Assembly (NCBI RefSeq): GCF_000169175.1
Contig: NZ_AAWS01000009.1
Coordinates: 124,001 to 188,000, forward strand
Length of the DNA: 64,000 bases
From: Microscilla marina ATCC 23134
Lineage (GTDB): Bacteria > Bacteroidota > Bacteroidia > Cytophagales > Microscillaceae
Direction of reading: 5' to 3'
Part shown: positions 43,052 through 51,199 of the stretch, one piece after another
Numbering within the stretch: the first letter of the stretch is position 1
Layout: every line of letters starts with the position of its first letter
The notes under the pieces: model-generated
Told to the model about the DNA's origin: nothing
The model's database searches: none
The model's input: only the letters and a program-made list of their open reading frames with translations
Program-made: the position numbers and the translations under genes

Positions 43052-44266
43052 TTACCCAGGATTTACAAACCCCAGATCAATGGTGATTTTTTGCGCCATA
43101 CCCACGGGTTCAATGTCAATTTTCACTTTCAGCTCGGCGGTGGCAATCACGTCCTGTTCAGGGTCAATCAAAGGGGTGACCGAAGACACCTCCCCGTTGT
43201 TGGTCATCTGCAAGTCAAGGGCTTTTTTAATGTCCTGCTCAAACGCTTTCACCTTTGCCACAGGCAACTTGCCTTGTTCCAGCTGAAAATCGTCCAACAA
43301 CTCCTGTACATACACATTGTAGGCAATACGGGCTACTTTATCGGCCACCCTGCCCCGGCCAATGCTGTTGTAGTCGGTGGTGAGCGCAATGGCTACCGGG
43401 TCACCGTTGAGGTAATAACCCGCTCGGTTGGCAAAACTGCGGGGTACAATATAGCCGCGTTGGTGCAACAAGTTGAGGTTGCCTTGCCCATACTGTTCTA
43501 CCGTTTTTTTGGGCGTGGCAGCCGTGACAATATACGCCTGCTGAATGCCCAAGTCGCCGTCTTTTACCCGCCCAATGTTGCGTTGCACAGGTACCCCGGC
43601 TACCTTGCCCAGCACCAAACCCAACCAACTGCCTTCGTAGCTCTCGTCGTGCCAACCCAAACACACTGAGACCCGATTGGCGGTTTGAGTGCGTAAATTA
43701 CTCACCGCTGAAGCGTTGCCCTGAAAGTCGCGCCCTTCTATGATTACCTGCACGGGTTGGTGCAATGTCTGTTGGGCATTGATAAGTATTTGAGCATTTG
43801 CCAAAGCTGCCAGCACATCAGGGTCTAACTCTTCGCTGGGGCTTGCCGTATAAGCCACATCGGGCACCCTGCCCACTCCCAACAGCTTGATGTTGCCCTG
43901 CTTTTGGTTAAGCAAATTGGGGGCATAATTGCCTGCCGTGTCCAGCATTTCTGCCATCGTTACTGTTTTGGGGGCAAGCATCAAATAGAGTTCTGCCCCT
44001 TCGCCCGCCTGACGGTAAAAATCTACACAGTGGGCGTATACTTTCAGCGAATGGCTGGTGTCATACTCGGCAGTAATGCCTTTTTTCTGCACATCTTTGA
44101 TTCCGAAAAAGGGACCAATGACCACCCCCAAGTCAAAACCTGCATCCCCGGAAAGGGGCACGGCAACGCCCGAAAGCAACATGGCTGCCACCCCGTCGTT
44201 GCTAAAGCCCGCCCCACCGAGTTGCCCATCCAGATAATTGATCGAAACGTCTGGTAAATTACTCAT
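43052..44266 (-). CDS. Tail sheath protein (DUF2586-like)
   Basis: A 404-aa protein from the ATG at 44266 (MSNLPDVSINYLDGQLGGAG). The frame continues upstream, but that part reads from the MITE-like element and is not coding. VSINYLDGQLGGAG, YGQGNLNLLHQRGYIVPRSF, AGYYLNGDPVAIALTTDYNS and a C-terminus with EVSSVTPLIDPEQDVIATAE fit the DUF2586-type sheath of Bacteroidetes phages. It forms the contractile outer tube and lies between capsid and tube genes. Confidence 0.75.
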   Translation of the reverse strand: MSNLPDVSINYLDGQLGGAGFSNDGVAAMLLSGVAVPLSGDAGFDLGVVIGPFFGIKDVQKKGITAEYDTSHSLKVYAHCVDFYRQAGEGAELYLMLAPKTVTMAEMLDTAGNYAPNLLNQKQGNIKLLGVGRVPDVAYTASPSEELDPDVLAALANAQILINAQQTLHQPVQVIIEGRDFQGNASAVSNLRTQTANRVSVCLGWHDESYEGSWLGLVLGKVAGVPVQRNIGRVKDGDLGIQQAYIVTAATPKKTVEQYGQGNLNLLHQRGYIVPRSFANRAGYYLNGDPVAIALTTDYNSIGRGRVADKVARIAYNVYVQELLDDFQLEQGKLPVAKVKAFEQDIKKALDLQMTNNGEVSSVTPLIDPEQDVIATAELKVKIDIEPVGMAQKITIDLGFVNPG

Positions 44267-44288
44267 AGTTTTTAGTTGGTTAGTCAAT

Positions 44289-44479
44289 AGTTGGTAGTCG
44301 GGAGTCGGGAGACGATAGTTAGTAATGTAGTGCAAAAGTGATGAAGCTTCAACCTGTGAACTTTATACCCATCTAAAATCAACGTGCTATAAAGTTGGTT
44401 ACAATACTTAAAAAAACAGCCTCAAGCTAAAAGCTAATGGCTAAAAGCTTAAGGCTGTAGAAACTCCCGTCTACCAACT
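44289..44479. repeat. MITE-like element 2 with terminal inverted repeats
   Basis: AGTTGGTAGTCGGGAGT (44289-44305) and ACTCCCGTCTACCAACT (44463-44479) pair at 16 of 17 positions. An inner hairpin ACAGCCTCAAGCT (44416-44428) with AGCTTAAGGCTGT (44446-44458) follows. No gene inside. Related ends occur at 41227-41531, and a single arm-like sequence at about 46019-46046. Confidence 0.7.
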
Positions 44480-44497
44480 CCCAACTCTGGACTAGTT

Positions 44498-44950
44498 CTA
44501 CTTCTTCGCTTTCACTCCAGCTGTGCCACTTTTGCGTACCGTCGTTGTCGCTTTTTTAGCCTCCGCTGCCTTTTCCTCTGCTTTTACCTGCTCTGTGAGA
44601 TTTGCCGAAATATCATCCTTATCTTCAAAATCACCCTCTACTACTTTTTTAGCAGTGGCTTTCGCCAAAGGTTTGCCTACCTTGGGGGGAGTATCTTCTT
44701 CCTCTACATCTTCTATCACTCCAAAGGCTTGTTCCTGGCGACCTTCGGCATATTCGGGGTTTTGAAACCGAAAAATGCGGGCGTGGAACTTATGCGAATG
44801 TTTGACGGCCAGGCTTCGCCCGCCAGGGTCATCGGCAAAAATGTTGGTGTCCGAGAGTACCAGCAAGGTAGGCTGGTCACGGTAGCGTTGAAAGGCTTCG
44901 GGCAACATTTCCCGAAGCTCTTCTTTGTTGTATTGTTTGATTTGTGTCAT
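44498..44950 (-). CDS. Hypothetical phage structural protein
   Basis: A 150-aa protein between capsid and sheath genes, where head completion proteins usually lie. The N-terminal half is compact (MLPEAFQRYRDQPTLLVLSD, RSLAVKHSHKFHARIFRFQN); the C-terminal half is low-complexity and rich in Lys, Glu and Ala (about 95-150). No family recognised. Confidence 0.45.
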   Translation of the reverse strand: MTQIKQYNKEELREMLPEAFQRYRDQPTLLVLSDTNIFADDPGGRSLAVKHSHKFHARIFRFQNPEYAEGRQEQAFGVIEDVEEEDTPPKVGKPLAKATAKKVVEGDFEDKDDISANLTEQVKAEEKAAEAKKATTTVRKSGTAGVKAKK

Positions 44951-44960
44951 GTTTCAGTTT

Positions 44961-45075
44961 TTAAAAAATTGTTGAATTGTTCGCAAAGCGCAGTAGAATG
45001 GCTTCGCCCAACCATAAAACCATAGAGCCATAAAACCATTTAAAATGGAACAATCAGCGTAGCAACAACAATTGA
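44961..45075. repeat. Intergenic repeat family, copy D
   Basis: GGCTTCGCCCAACCATAAAA occurs exactly as in copy B, with TTGTTGAATTGTTCGCAAAG before and AACAATCAGCGTAGC after. It lies directly after the capsid gene stop (minus strand). Confidence 0.65.
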
Positions 45076-45078
45076 TTT

Positions 45079-45966
45079 TTACCCCACAATTGCCCCCACC
45101 GCACGGTTGGCTTTGGGCAACGCCACAAAGTACAGGCGGAAGCCCACTTCGTGTTGGCGCAAACGAGGATTGTTTTCAGAGCGCTGCCAGTACATTTTTA
45201 CCTCCCGGTCGCGTGCCTTAAACATCTCCGAGTTTACAAAACCTACGCTGGCAATGCGGTCGGTGCCAGGGTTGTACAAACTGCCAAAAGCTTTCTTGAT
45301 GCCACTGGCGGCATAATAAGGCAAAGAGGTATATTCGCCGATCATAAAGCCATACAAACGCAGGGGCTGCCCCTCACGAATGTTTGCGTATTGGTCACGA
45401 AAGCTTTCGTGGGTAGTAATCAAATCTTGCACGTGGGCAGGCGAAAGAATCAATTCCCTGCCTTGTTTGGGTACGTTGGCATCGTCCCAACGGCGTTTGA
45501 GGTGAGCCACATCACCAGGCACCATACGGTTACGGGTAATCCCATCTTCGCTTACGGCTTCGCCACTCGTGGCAATCACCGGAGTGCGCGCGGTATTACT
45601 TGCTGGAGCAAAAGCGTGAATGGCTTTGTCGCCCGTTGCCTCTCGCATTGATTCGGTGTGTTTGGTGGTGGTTTCGCCCATTTTATCAATCGAAATGGCG
45701 TACAAGGTATCGTCCGACACCGAGGTGTTTTCGGTGTCAAACTTGTCCAGACTGATGGCCACATCCGAGTCCACGTCGTTTACTGTGGCAATAGGGTAAG
45801 TACTGTTATTGATGAGCACCTTGGGGTCGGCCCCCAGTTCGGTGAGGTGAATCACTTTGTTATTGACCAGATCGCTGCGATCCGGAATGCGATTCATAAA
45901 TGAAGTATCCTTTCTGAACTTGCGAATTACTTCCCCCGTCCAGATTTCCTTATGAACTCCTGCCAT
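45079..45966 (-). CDS. Major capsid protein
   Basis: A 295-aa protein: VHKEIWTGEVIRKFRKDTSF, RIPDRSDLVNNKVIHLTELG, NDVDSDVAISLDKFDTENTS, SVSDDTLYAISIDKMGETTT, RWDDANVPKQGRELILSPAH, ASVGFVNSEMFKARDREVKM. The early 'W..E+...+...F', the central D-rich strands and the late 'R.ED...R..EVGFRLYFVA'-like end fit the HK97-fold coat proteins of Bacteroidetes phages. Directly after the protease-scaffold gene, as expected. Confidence 0.72.
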   Translation of the reverse strand: MAGVHKEIWTGEVIRKFRKDTSFMNRIPDRSDLVNNKVIHLTELGADPKVLINNSTYPIATVNDVDSDVAISLDKFDTENTSVSDDTLYAISIDKMGETTTKHTESMREATGDKAIHAFAPASNTARTPVIATSGEAVSEDGITRNRMVPGDVAHLKRRWDDANVPKQGRELILSPAHVQDLITTHESFRDQYANIREGQPLRLYGFMIGEYTSLPYYAASGIKKAFGSLYNPGTDRIASVGFVNSEMFKARDREVKMYWQRSENNPRLRQHEVGFRLYFVALPKANRAVGAIVG

Positions 45967-46055
45967 GATTTTTTTTAATATTTAGTGTAAATGTTTTGAA
46001 ATAATCGGAAGGCTGGCAAAGCTCCTGACTCCCGACTCTTGACTAAAAAACTAAC

Positions 46056-47333
46056 TTAGAGCACTGGCTCAGTACCGTATTCCTTGCGGAACAGTTCTTT
46101 GTAAAGCACCGGGTTTTCGTTTTTGATCAGCATCAGTTTTTCCGGAAACTTGTTGGACAGTTCGCTAAAGCTTAACTCCTCAAAACCAGCATTTGCCCCG
46201 GCTTCGTTACTGGTACCCATAGCCTTGATTTTGTTCACCAGGTTGGGGTGGGTAGGCATATCGGCAAGCGTATCGCGCACCATGTCATAGTTGTCATAGG
46301 CGTGGTTAAGCCATTTTTCCTTTTTTACCGGGGCAATTTTCCCTTCTTTGATGGCATTCTCTACCAAGGCAATGGCCTCGTGTTTTTTCATTTCGGCTAC
46401 CTCATCGTGTAACCTTTTCTTTTCGTTTTCCAGGTTTTCGACATTGGTTTTGTAGCTCTCAATTTTGAGGTCAAGCGATTTAAGGCGTTTGATCTCGTTG
46501 CGAAGCCCTTCGACATGGCCAAGAATGCCGTCGCGTCCGGCATCGGTGGGTAGCCCACAGGCATTGAGCACAGCGGTCAGGTCGCCTTTATAGCCCAGCA
46601 CCTCATTACGAAGTTGTTCTGCCTGTTCAGATGTTAAACTCATAGGGTGATTTGTATTTGTAGGTTCAGGTAAAAATTTTATGGGGTATTGATTGAAAAT
46701 ATCAAAGAGGCTTGCCACATCGTTTTCGGCGGCAGCCACCGATGTAGCCATGCTTTTCTTTCTGGGATGTTCAAATACTTCATCCACAAAGCCCTGGCGT
46801 TTTGCCTCAGCTGCACTCAGCCAGGTGGTTTGGTTCATCATGGCAGATAGCGTCTCTATCTTTTGCCCGGTGCGGGTAGCAAGCAGGGTCAGCAACATTT
46901 CTTTGACCTGCATCAAGGTTTCGTGTTGCCCTGCCTCGTTGGGGTCAGTGCTGTTTTTGCCCCCGATAAAAGGGTTGTGGAGCATCAATTTGGCAAAATT
47001 GCACATGCCTACTTTTTTGCCGCATACCGCAATCAGCCCCGCAATGCTGAGGGCAAGCCCGTCTACATAAGTATCAATGCGCACATTAGGCGTGGTTTGA
47101 TTGATGTTGAGAATAGCGGCACAAACCGACAAACCATCGGTGATTTTGCCGCCGGGCGAGTTGATGCGTACATTGAGGCGGCGATACCTTCGGGCAAGCG
47201 AGTACAGTTCTTTTGCAAACCGTTGCCCGGAGATACCCTTGCCTTCTTCATCAATGCCGATTTTGTCGTAGAGCAAAATATGGGCAACCTCTCCTGCGGC
47301 GTTCCGAATGTCAAAATATTTGTATTCTTCCAT
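46056..47333 (-). CDS. ClpP-type head maturation protease with scaffold domain
   Basis: A 425-aa protein. The N-terminal domain (1-190) is a ClpP/S14-like protease: RINSPGGKITDGLSVCAAIL, catalytic Ser96 in VDGLALSIAGLIAVCG, His119 in KLMLHNPF, and an ending LSAAEAKRQGFVDEVF. From about 220 the protein is helical and charged (DLKIESYKTNVENLENEKK), as in capsid scaffolds. It would shape and then cleave the prohead. An internal Met (MSLTSEQAEQL, about 228) may also give a separate scaffold. Confidence 0.88.
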   Translation of the reverse strand: MEEYKYFDIRNAAGEVAHILLYDKIGIDEEGKGISGQRFAKELYSLARRYRRLNVRINSPGGKITDGLSVCAAILNINQTTPNVRIDTYVDGLALSIAGLIAVCGKKVGMCNFAKLMLHNPFIGGKNSTDPNEAGQHETLMQVKEMLLTLLATRTGQKIETLSAMMNQTTWLSAAEAKRQGFVDEVFEHPRKKSMATSVAAAENDVASLFDIFNQYPIKFLPEPTNTNHPMSLTSEQAEQLRNEVLGYKGDLTAVLNACGLPTDAGRDGILGHVEGLRNEIKRLKSLDLKIESYKTNVENLENEKKRLHDEVAEMKKHEAIALVENAIKEGKIAPVKKEKWLNHAYDNYDMVRDTLADMPTHPNLVNKIKAMGTSNEAGANAGFEELSFSELSNKFPEKLMLIKNENPVLYKELFRKEYGTEPVL

Positions 47334-47343
47334 GCAGTTTCGC

Positions 47344-47622
47344 CTAGCTCAGTGCCGTAGCCGTATCGGTGTCAATGTCGTAGGTGATGCGTTTCCATGG
47401 GGCATCCCCCTCTTCCTGGGCAGCAAGCGCGGCAAACTGTGAAGTGCTCACCGCAGCGAGTTGCACTGCCCCACCCGTGGCATCGGTCACCGTGGCAAGT
47501 AGCCCCGGTGCGAGCGTGCGCACATCAGGATTGCTGCCCGTGGTGTTGGTCCCATTTTTCAAGTCCAGTATTTCGGCGCGACTGCCTGCCACGTGGCAAT
47601 CGCCTGTGTATCTTAAAGCCAT
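47344..47622 (-). CDS. Small phage head protein
   Basis: A 92-aa protein just upstream of the protease gene (10 bp). It is Thr/Ala rich with strand-like segments (DVRTLAPGLLATVTDATGGA) and an ending DAPWKRITYDIDTDTATALS. A decoration or stabilisation protein is possible. No family recognised. Confidence 0.4.
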   Translation of the reverse strand: MALRYTGDCHVAGSRAEILDLKNGTNTTGSNPDVRTLAPGLLATVTDATGGAVQLAAVSTSQFAALAAQEEGDAPWKRITYDIDTDTATALS

Positions 47623-47754
47623 CAGTTTTTTTGCTTGTTTGGTTTGGGCAGCTATTAAGCAAGGAATGAGCAGGCTAAAAAGAGGGGTTTTATGGGAGTG
47701 TAGTTTTTTGGGGCAGGTTGGTAGGTGGCAGGGTTGTAGGTAAATTTCATTCGC

Positions 47755-47777
47755 TAAAAAAGGGGCAAAAGCCCCCT
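47755..47777 (-). terminator. Rho-independent terminator of the antirepressor gene
   Basis: On the minus strand GGGGGC-TTTT-GCCCC is followed by a T6-7 run (A-run at 47755-47761 plus strand). It starts 4 bp beyond the antirepressor stop and separates the early regulatory gene from the head genes. Confidence 0.85.
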
Positions 47778-47780
47778 TCT

Positions 47781-48476
47781 TTACTCCACAAATAACTCCC
47801 TCGCCAGGTCATACGCCTGGGTGATATAGCCCCGGCTTTCTATCCAGGCGATGGGTGTTTTATCGGCTTTTTGGGCAAGGTGGTACAGTTGCACCTGAAA
47901 CCTTATGGAGAACTGACGATAAAAAGTAGCATATACTTCCTGGGGTGGTATTCCTTTGGCGAGCGCGTAAGACTTGATGAGGTGGTCAAAGGCACGGCGG
48001 GTATCTACAAAAAGGGTTTGCGAAGGAGCTTTATTGATGGCGGCAAGGTAGACCTTGGCTTCTTCTCTTTCTTGTTCCAAATCGCTGATCCGTTCCTCAT
48101 GGTCAATCAGGGTTTCCACGCTTTCTTTGAGAATCTGAAGTTTGTTCTTGCCCCTGGTCAGTGCCTTCAGTCGCTTTTCGCACTCCAGAAAATACAGTCT
48201 TACTTCGCGCCCTTTTTCAGTTTGGGCAAGCATGGCAAAAGACTTGGCGCAATCAATAGATAAACAAATCATAGCCGCAGGTCTACCTCCTTTTGGGTTT
48301 TCCACATCGGAGTGGAAAACCTGGTAATCAACACTTTGGGTGAAGTTCTTCTCCAGTGTACGCTTGGCAGAGTCTTTTCTTGCAAAGCCACACCATTGCC
48401 AAAAGGCATCAAAATCTACCGGAAATGCCTGGTGGCTTTGTAGGTAAAGGGTAATCTCGTTCATTAAATCTTTCAT
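47781..48476 (-). CDS. AntA/AntB-type antirepressor
   Basis: A 231-aa protein. The N-terminal domain (1-105) has WQWCGFARKDSAKRTLEKNF and LSIDCAKSFAMLAQTEKGRE VRLYF (AntA/AntB pattern). A coiled stretch (LKESVETLIDHEERISDLEQ) leads to the C-terminal domain (EVYATFYRQFSI...KTPIAWIESRGYITQAYDL) shared with the Rha-like proteins at 1.9-4.0 kb. It would relieve phage repression. The start MKDLMNEITLY could also be the second Met. Confidence 0.8.
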   Translation of the reverse strand: MKDLMNEITLYLQSHQAFPVDFDAFWQWCGFARKDSAKRTLEKNFTQSVDYQVFHSDVENPKGGRPAAMICLSIDCAKSFAMLAQTEKGREVRLYFLECEKRLKALTRGKNKLQILKESVETLIDHEERISDLEQEREEAKVYLAAINKAPSQTLFVDTRRAFDHLIKSYALAKGIPPQEVYATFYRQFSIRFQVQLYHLAQKADKTPIAWIESRGYITQAYDLARELFVE

Positions 48477-48482
48477 TAGTTT

Positions 48483-49631
48483 TTAGTTTGATTTGTGTTG
48501 ATTGATCAGTTGTTTTACTTCATTGCCCAGCGCGGTGATTCTATAAATCTCGCTGCCAAACATTTGTAGTTGCCGGGCTTTGCGCCACAAGCTTTGCAGT
48601 TGCCCATGAAGCACCGCCAGGGTGTGTGCCGGGTAATCCTTGAAGTTGGCCTGTTGCGCTTCAAGCGCTGACAACTGGTGGCAAATACTGGTGGTCTGGC
48701 GGGTGACATTCATCAAGTCGGGCTGAGGTTGGGCGCGGGTGCCTGTGCCCTGCGTTTTTTTACGTTTGGCAGTCAGCCACTCCTGGTACTGCTCACCCGT
48801 TTTGGCAAAGACCAAACCCTGCCAGCCATTGGCAATCGACTTCCCGATGAGTTCCAGGGCAAAAGCTTCTTCAAACCCGGCCAGCTTGTCCAAAATGCGT
48901 TGTACACTGAGTGCCGATTTGTAGGGCTTTTTGATCTCCGTGCGGTACCTCAGCCAATCGTCCCATGCTTGCTTGAAAGTGTCCGAAGCAAAAGGCAGCT
49001 TGACTTCGGAGGCAAGGCTTGTTTTTTTAGGCGCCTCCTTCTTTTTGACTACCTTAACTTCTGCTGTTTTAGGCGCCTGCTTCTTTTTGGGTGGTACAGT
49101 CGCTTTTTCTTTTTTAAGCAACCCTTTCTCTTCTTCTATAGAGATATTGTTAGTTGACTCATTACTGATACCATTATGTGGACAAATTGGCATGGTTGCT
49201 GGCTCTTTTTGGCATGGTTGTGCCGTTTGAACCTCGCCAAATTGTCCTTGAACCATGCCAGTTTGTCCCTCAACCTTGCCAAATTGTCGAGGTTCCAGCC
49301 GGGAAAAATTGACCCGAAGCTGGCGGTGATGCCCGTCAAATCCTGACAAAATCAGGTAGTTGTCTTTAACAAGCTCCGAAATATACCTGGCCGCTGAACG
49401 CTTGCTAATATTCAGGGTCGCCGCAAAATGTTCATTGGAGGCAATGCAGCCCAACGGACGTTGCTCCAGCAAAGAAATTTCCACGAGCAGGTTTTTGGCC
49501 ACCGGGTTGAGGTGCTTATCCAGCCAGATACTGGCGGGGTAAAAGAAACCTTCAAAAGTGGGGAGGTGGGCAGGATTCAGTTCTTTGATTGTAGTTGTTT
49601 TTTTTGTGGTAGTTTGTTCGCTTGTTTTCAT
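48483..49631 (-). CDS. Replication initiation protein with HTH and internal iterons
   Basis: A 382-aa protein. The N-terminus (about 20-105) is a winged-helix replication-type domain (EGFFYPASIWLDKHLNPVAK, ISKRSAARYISELVKDNYLI). Then a low-complexity linker with 7-aa repeats (RQFGKVEGQTGMVQGQFGEV) and a Lys/Pro-rich stretch. The C-terminal part has WDDWLRYRTEIKKPYKSALS and IGKSIANGWQGLVFAK, a DnaD-like tail typical of Bacteroidetes phage and plasmid initiators. The DNA of the linker holds the iteron-like repeats, as in lambda O. It is 6 bp from the antirepressor gene. Confidence 0.7.
   Translation of the reverse strand: MKTSEQTTTKKTTTIKELNPAHLPTFEGFFYPASIWLDKHLNPVAKNLLVEISLLEQRPLGCIASNEHFAATLNISKRSAARYISELVKDNYLILSGFDGHHRQLRVNFSRLEPRQFGKVEGQTGMVQGQFGEVQTAQPCQKEPATMPICPHNGISNESTNNISIEEEKGLLKKEKATVPPKKKQAPKTAEVKVVKKKEAPKKTSLASEVKLPFASDTFKQAWDDWLRYRTEIKKPYKSALSVQRILDKLAGFEEAFALELIGKSIANGWQGLVFAKTGEQYQEWLTAKRKKTQGTGTRAQPQPDLMNVTRQTTSICHQLSALEAQQANFKDYPAHTLAVLHGQLQSLWRKARQLQMFGSEIYRITALGNEVKQLINQHKSN
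49179..49293. repeat. Iteron-like repeats inside the initiator gene (candidate origin)
   Basis: Three direct 21-bp units at 49231-49251, 49252-49272 and 49273-49293 share ACC.TGCCA..TTGTC. Two more partial copies in inverted orientation lie at about 49180-49198 (GACAAATTGGCATGGTT) and 49208-49222 (TTTGGCATGGTTGTG). The in-frame 21-bp period gives the 7-aa protein repeat. Origin iterons inside an initiator gene are known in lambda-like phages. Confidence 0.65.
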
Positions 49632-49672
49632 GGGAGTACAGATAAGTAAGGAGTTGTTGTTGTAGTTGTGTT

Positions 49673-49708
49673 AAAAAAAACTCCCCAACAAGGTTGCTTG
49701 TCAGGGAG
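49673..49708 (-). terminator. Rho-independent terminator
   Basis: On the minus strand CTCCCTGACAAG pairs with CTTGTTGGGGAG (loop CAAC), followed by eight T residues. It lies 14 bp beyond the stop of the gene at 49722 and ends that transcript ahead of the initiator gene. Confidence 0.88.
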
Positions 49709-49721
49709 AAGGTAAATGGTC

Positions 49722-50279
49722 TTATACCACTGCCATGGCATACACTTGCCGGAGCTCATTCAGGTACTGACCCAGACTGCTGCGCTCGTGGTGTTCACAA
49801 GGAATCAGGTAAGGAATCAAGCCTTCCAGTTCGCCACTGTATTGCCAGTAACCCAGGAGCATTTCGGCTTCGTCGTGGGTAAGCTCATCGCCCCAGCCTT
49901 CTAAATGCATGGCTTCCATATAAGCCCTTCGCTCATAAAAAGAAGTACCCGCCCCGGCAAAATCTGCCACCGACCAAATACCCGGAGTGGGTTCAAAGTC
50001 CATTCGCCACACGGTGCCGTGGTGCACATAATAAAGCGCGTTGCCATGGCGCCCCACATAATGGTACTGCGCGTGGCGCAAGCGGTGGTAAGGGTAGAGT
50101 AGCCCGTTAAAACTCAGGTTGTTGAGCACAGGTTTTTGCCAGTCTTCTACGATGCACGATTGGCGGTGAACATCATAGCTTTGTACCTGCCCTACACCCA
50201 ATGCCGGATAAGTGACATCCTCTACCCACAAACCCAACATCTGGTTTGGGTTTCTTGTGGAAATTGTTGAGTTTTGCAT
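49722..50279 (-). CDS. Hypothetical protein at the start of the phage minus-strand run
   Basis: A 185-aa protein: GLWVEDVTYPALGVGQVQSY, HRLRHAQYHYVGRHGNALYY, GTVWRMDFEPTPGIWSVADF, then helical LTHDEAEMLLGYWQYSGELE. Rich in Tyr, His and Trp, no membrane segment. No family recognised. A strong terminator follows, so it is a separate unit from the initiator gene. A structured leader lies in front. Confidence 0.45.
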   Translation of the reverse strand: MQNSTISTRNPNQMLGLWVEDVTYPALGVGQVQSYDVHRQSCIVEDWQKPVLNNLSFNGLLYPYHRLRHAQYHYVGRHGNALYYVHHGTVWRMDFEPTPGIWSVADFAGAGTSFYERRAYMEAMHLEGWGDELTHDEAEMLLGYWQYSGELEGLIPYLIPCEHHERSSLGQYLNELRQVYAMAVV

Positions 50280-50299
50280 ATTGATTCAACTTTATAGGT

Positions 50300-50357
50300 C
50301 CCCGTGTTGAGTGCTGTAGTCGTCCAAACTAAAAGGCACTTTGGCGGGGCTTTTTTA
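50300..50357. other. Nested stem-loop upstream of the 49722 gene
   Basis: CCCCG (50300-50304) pairs with CGGGG (50345-50349), and AGTGC (50310-50314) with GCACT (50336-50340), followed on the plus strand by CTTTTTTATTT. On the plus strand it looks like a terminator with no gene leading into it; on the minus strand it is the leader of the 49722 gene. It may also mark the edge of the phage element. Confidence 0.45.
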
Positions 50358-50503
50358 TTTGTAATTGTGTAGTGCAAGTATAAACAATCATGGTGGGGAA
50401 TCGTAGGGAAACGAGGAGAAAGAGTGGGGATTTTTTGGGCGGCTAAGATGTTTTTGAATACTTTTGTTTATCAGTGATTTATAACTTTACAAAACAATCA
50501 AAT

Positions 50504-51031
50504 ATGACAGTTTCTGAAACAATCAAAAACGCCTTTAACCAACTCAAAACCTGGCAAAAAGCATTAGTTGTACTTGTGATATTTAGCCTTATTGTGTCGC
50601 CGTTTATCCCAGAAGAAGAGAAAAACAAGGAGGATGAAGCTACCCGCAAGTGGAATGAAAGAAAGCAAGAGGTTACTCGACAAGTAAAAAAAGAAGAAAA
50701 ACCTATGGAGAAGGCACCTGAAAAATCAACCGTTTCTGAAAAAGAAGAAACAGTAGTTCCCCTGGAGAAACCAGCTGGGTTTTCTATGATTAATCAAACC
50801 TCTATGGCAAATTACAAGCATACAATCAACATTCGTCTGGAAAAAAAGCGAACTAAAGAAGAACTTGAAAAGATTGCAAAATATTTGAAGGCTCAGGTTA
50901 AGCAAAAGTTTGAACGGGTACTGATGCTTTATTATTTGCCCGATATGCCACCAGGTGAAGGAGCTTGGGCAACCACTCACTATGAAGGAGAGAGTTTGAG
51001 TGTGAGAATCATGGATTTTATGGCAAATTAG
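50504..51031 (+). CDS. Small membrane-anchored hypothetical protein
   Basis: A 175-aa protein from the ATG at 50504 (a GTG at 50474 is less likely). One membrane segment near 18-36 (WQKALVVLVIFSLIVSPFIP), a Lys/Glu-rich linker (about 40-85) and a folded C-terminal part (NYKHTINIRLEKKRTKEELE, LMLYYLPDMPPGEGAWATTH). No family recognised. It is the first plus-strand gene after the phage region. Confidence 0.5.
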   Translation: MTVSETIKNAFNQLKTWQKALVVLVIFSLIVSPFIPEEEKNKEDEATRKWNERKQEVTRQVKKEEKPMEKAPEKSTVSEKEETVVPLEKPAGFSMINQTSMANYKHTINIRLEKKRTKEELEKIAKYLKAQVKQKFERVLMLYYLPDMPPGEGAWATTHYEGESLSVRIMDFMAN

Positions 51032-51050
51032 ACTGTAAATGCCAAGCTTT

Positions 51051-51088
51051 TTTAAGCCTGATTCATACAAAACTGAGTCAGGCTTAAA
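51051..51088. terminator. Hairpin after the membrane-anchored protein
   Basis: TTTAAGCCTGATTCA (51051-51065) pairs with TGAGTCAGGCTTAAA (51074-51088), with one G-U type mismatch and an 8-nt loop, about 20 bp after the stop. There is no long U-run. Confidence 0.6.
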
Positions 51089-51199
51089 GTCAAAAGGTTA
51101 TGAGTAGTAATGAATGTTATGAATAAAGTAGCTTTTTATACCTCAATTGAAACAAATAATGGTAAGTAAAGCCTGCTTTACCACTCAACAACTCAAGAA

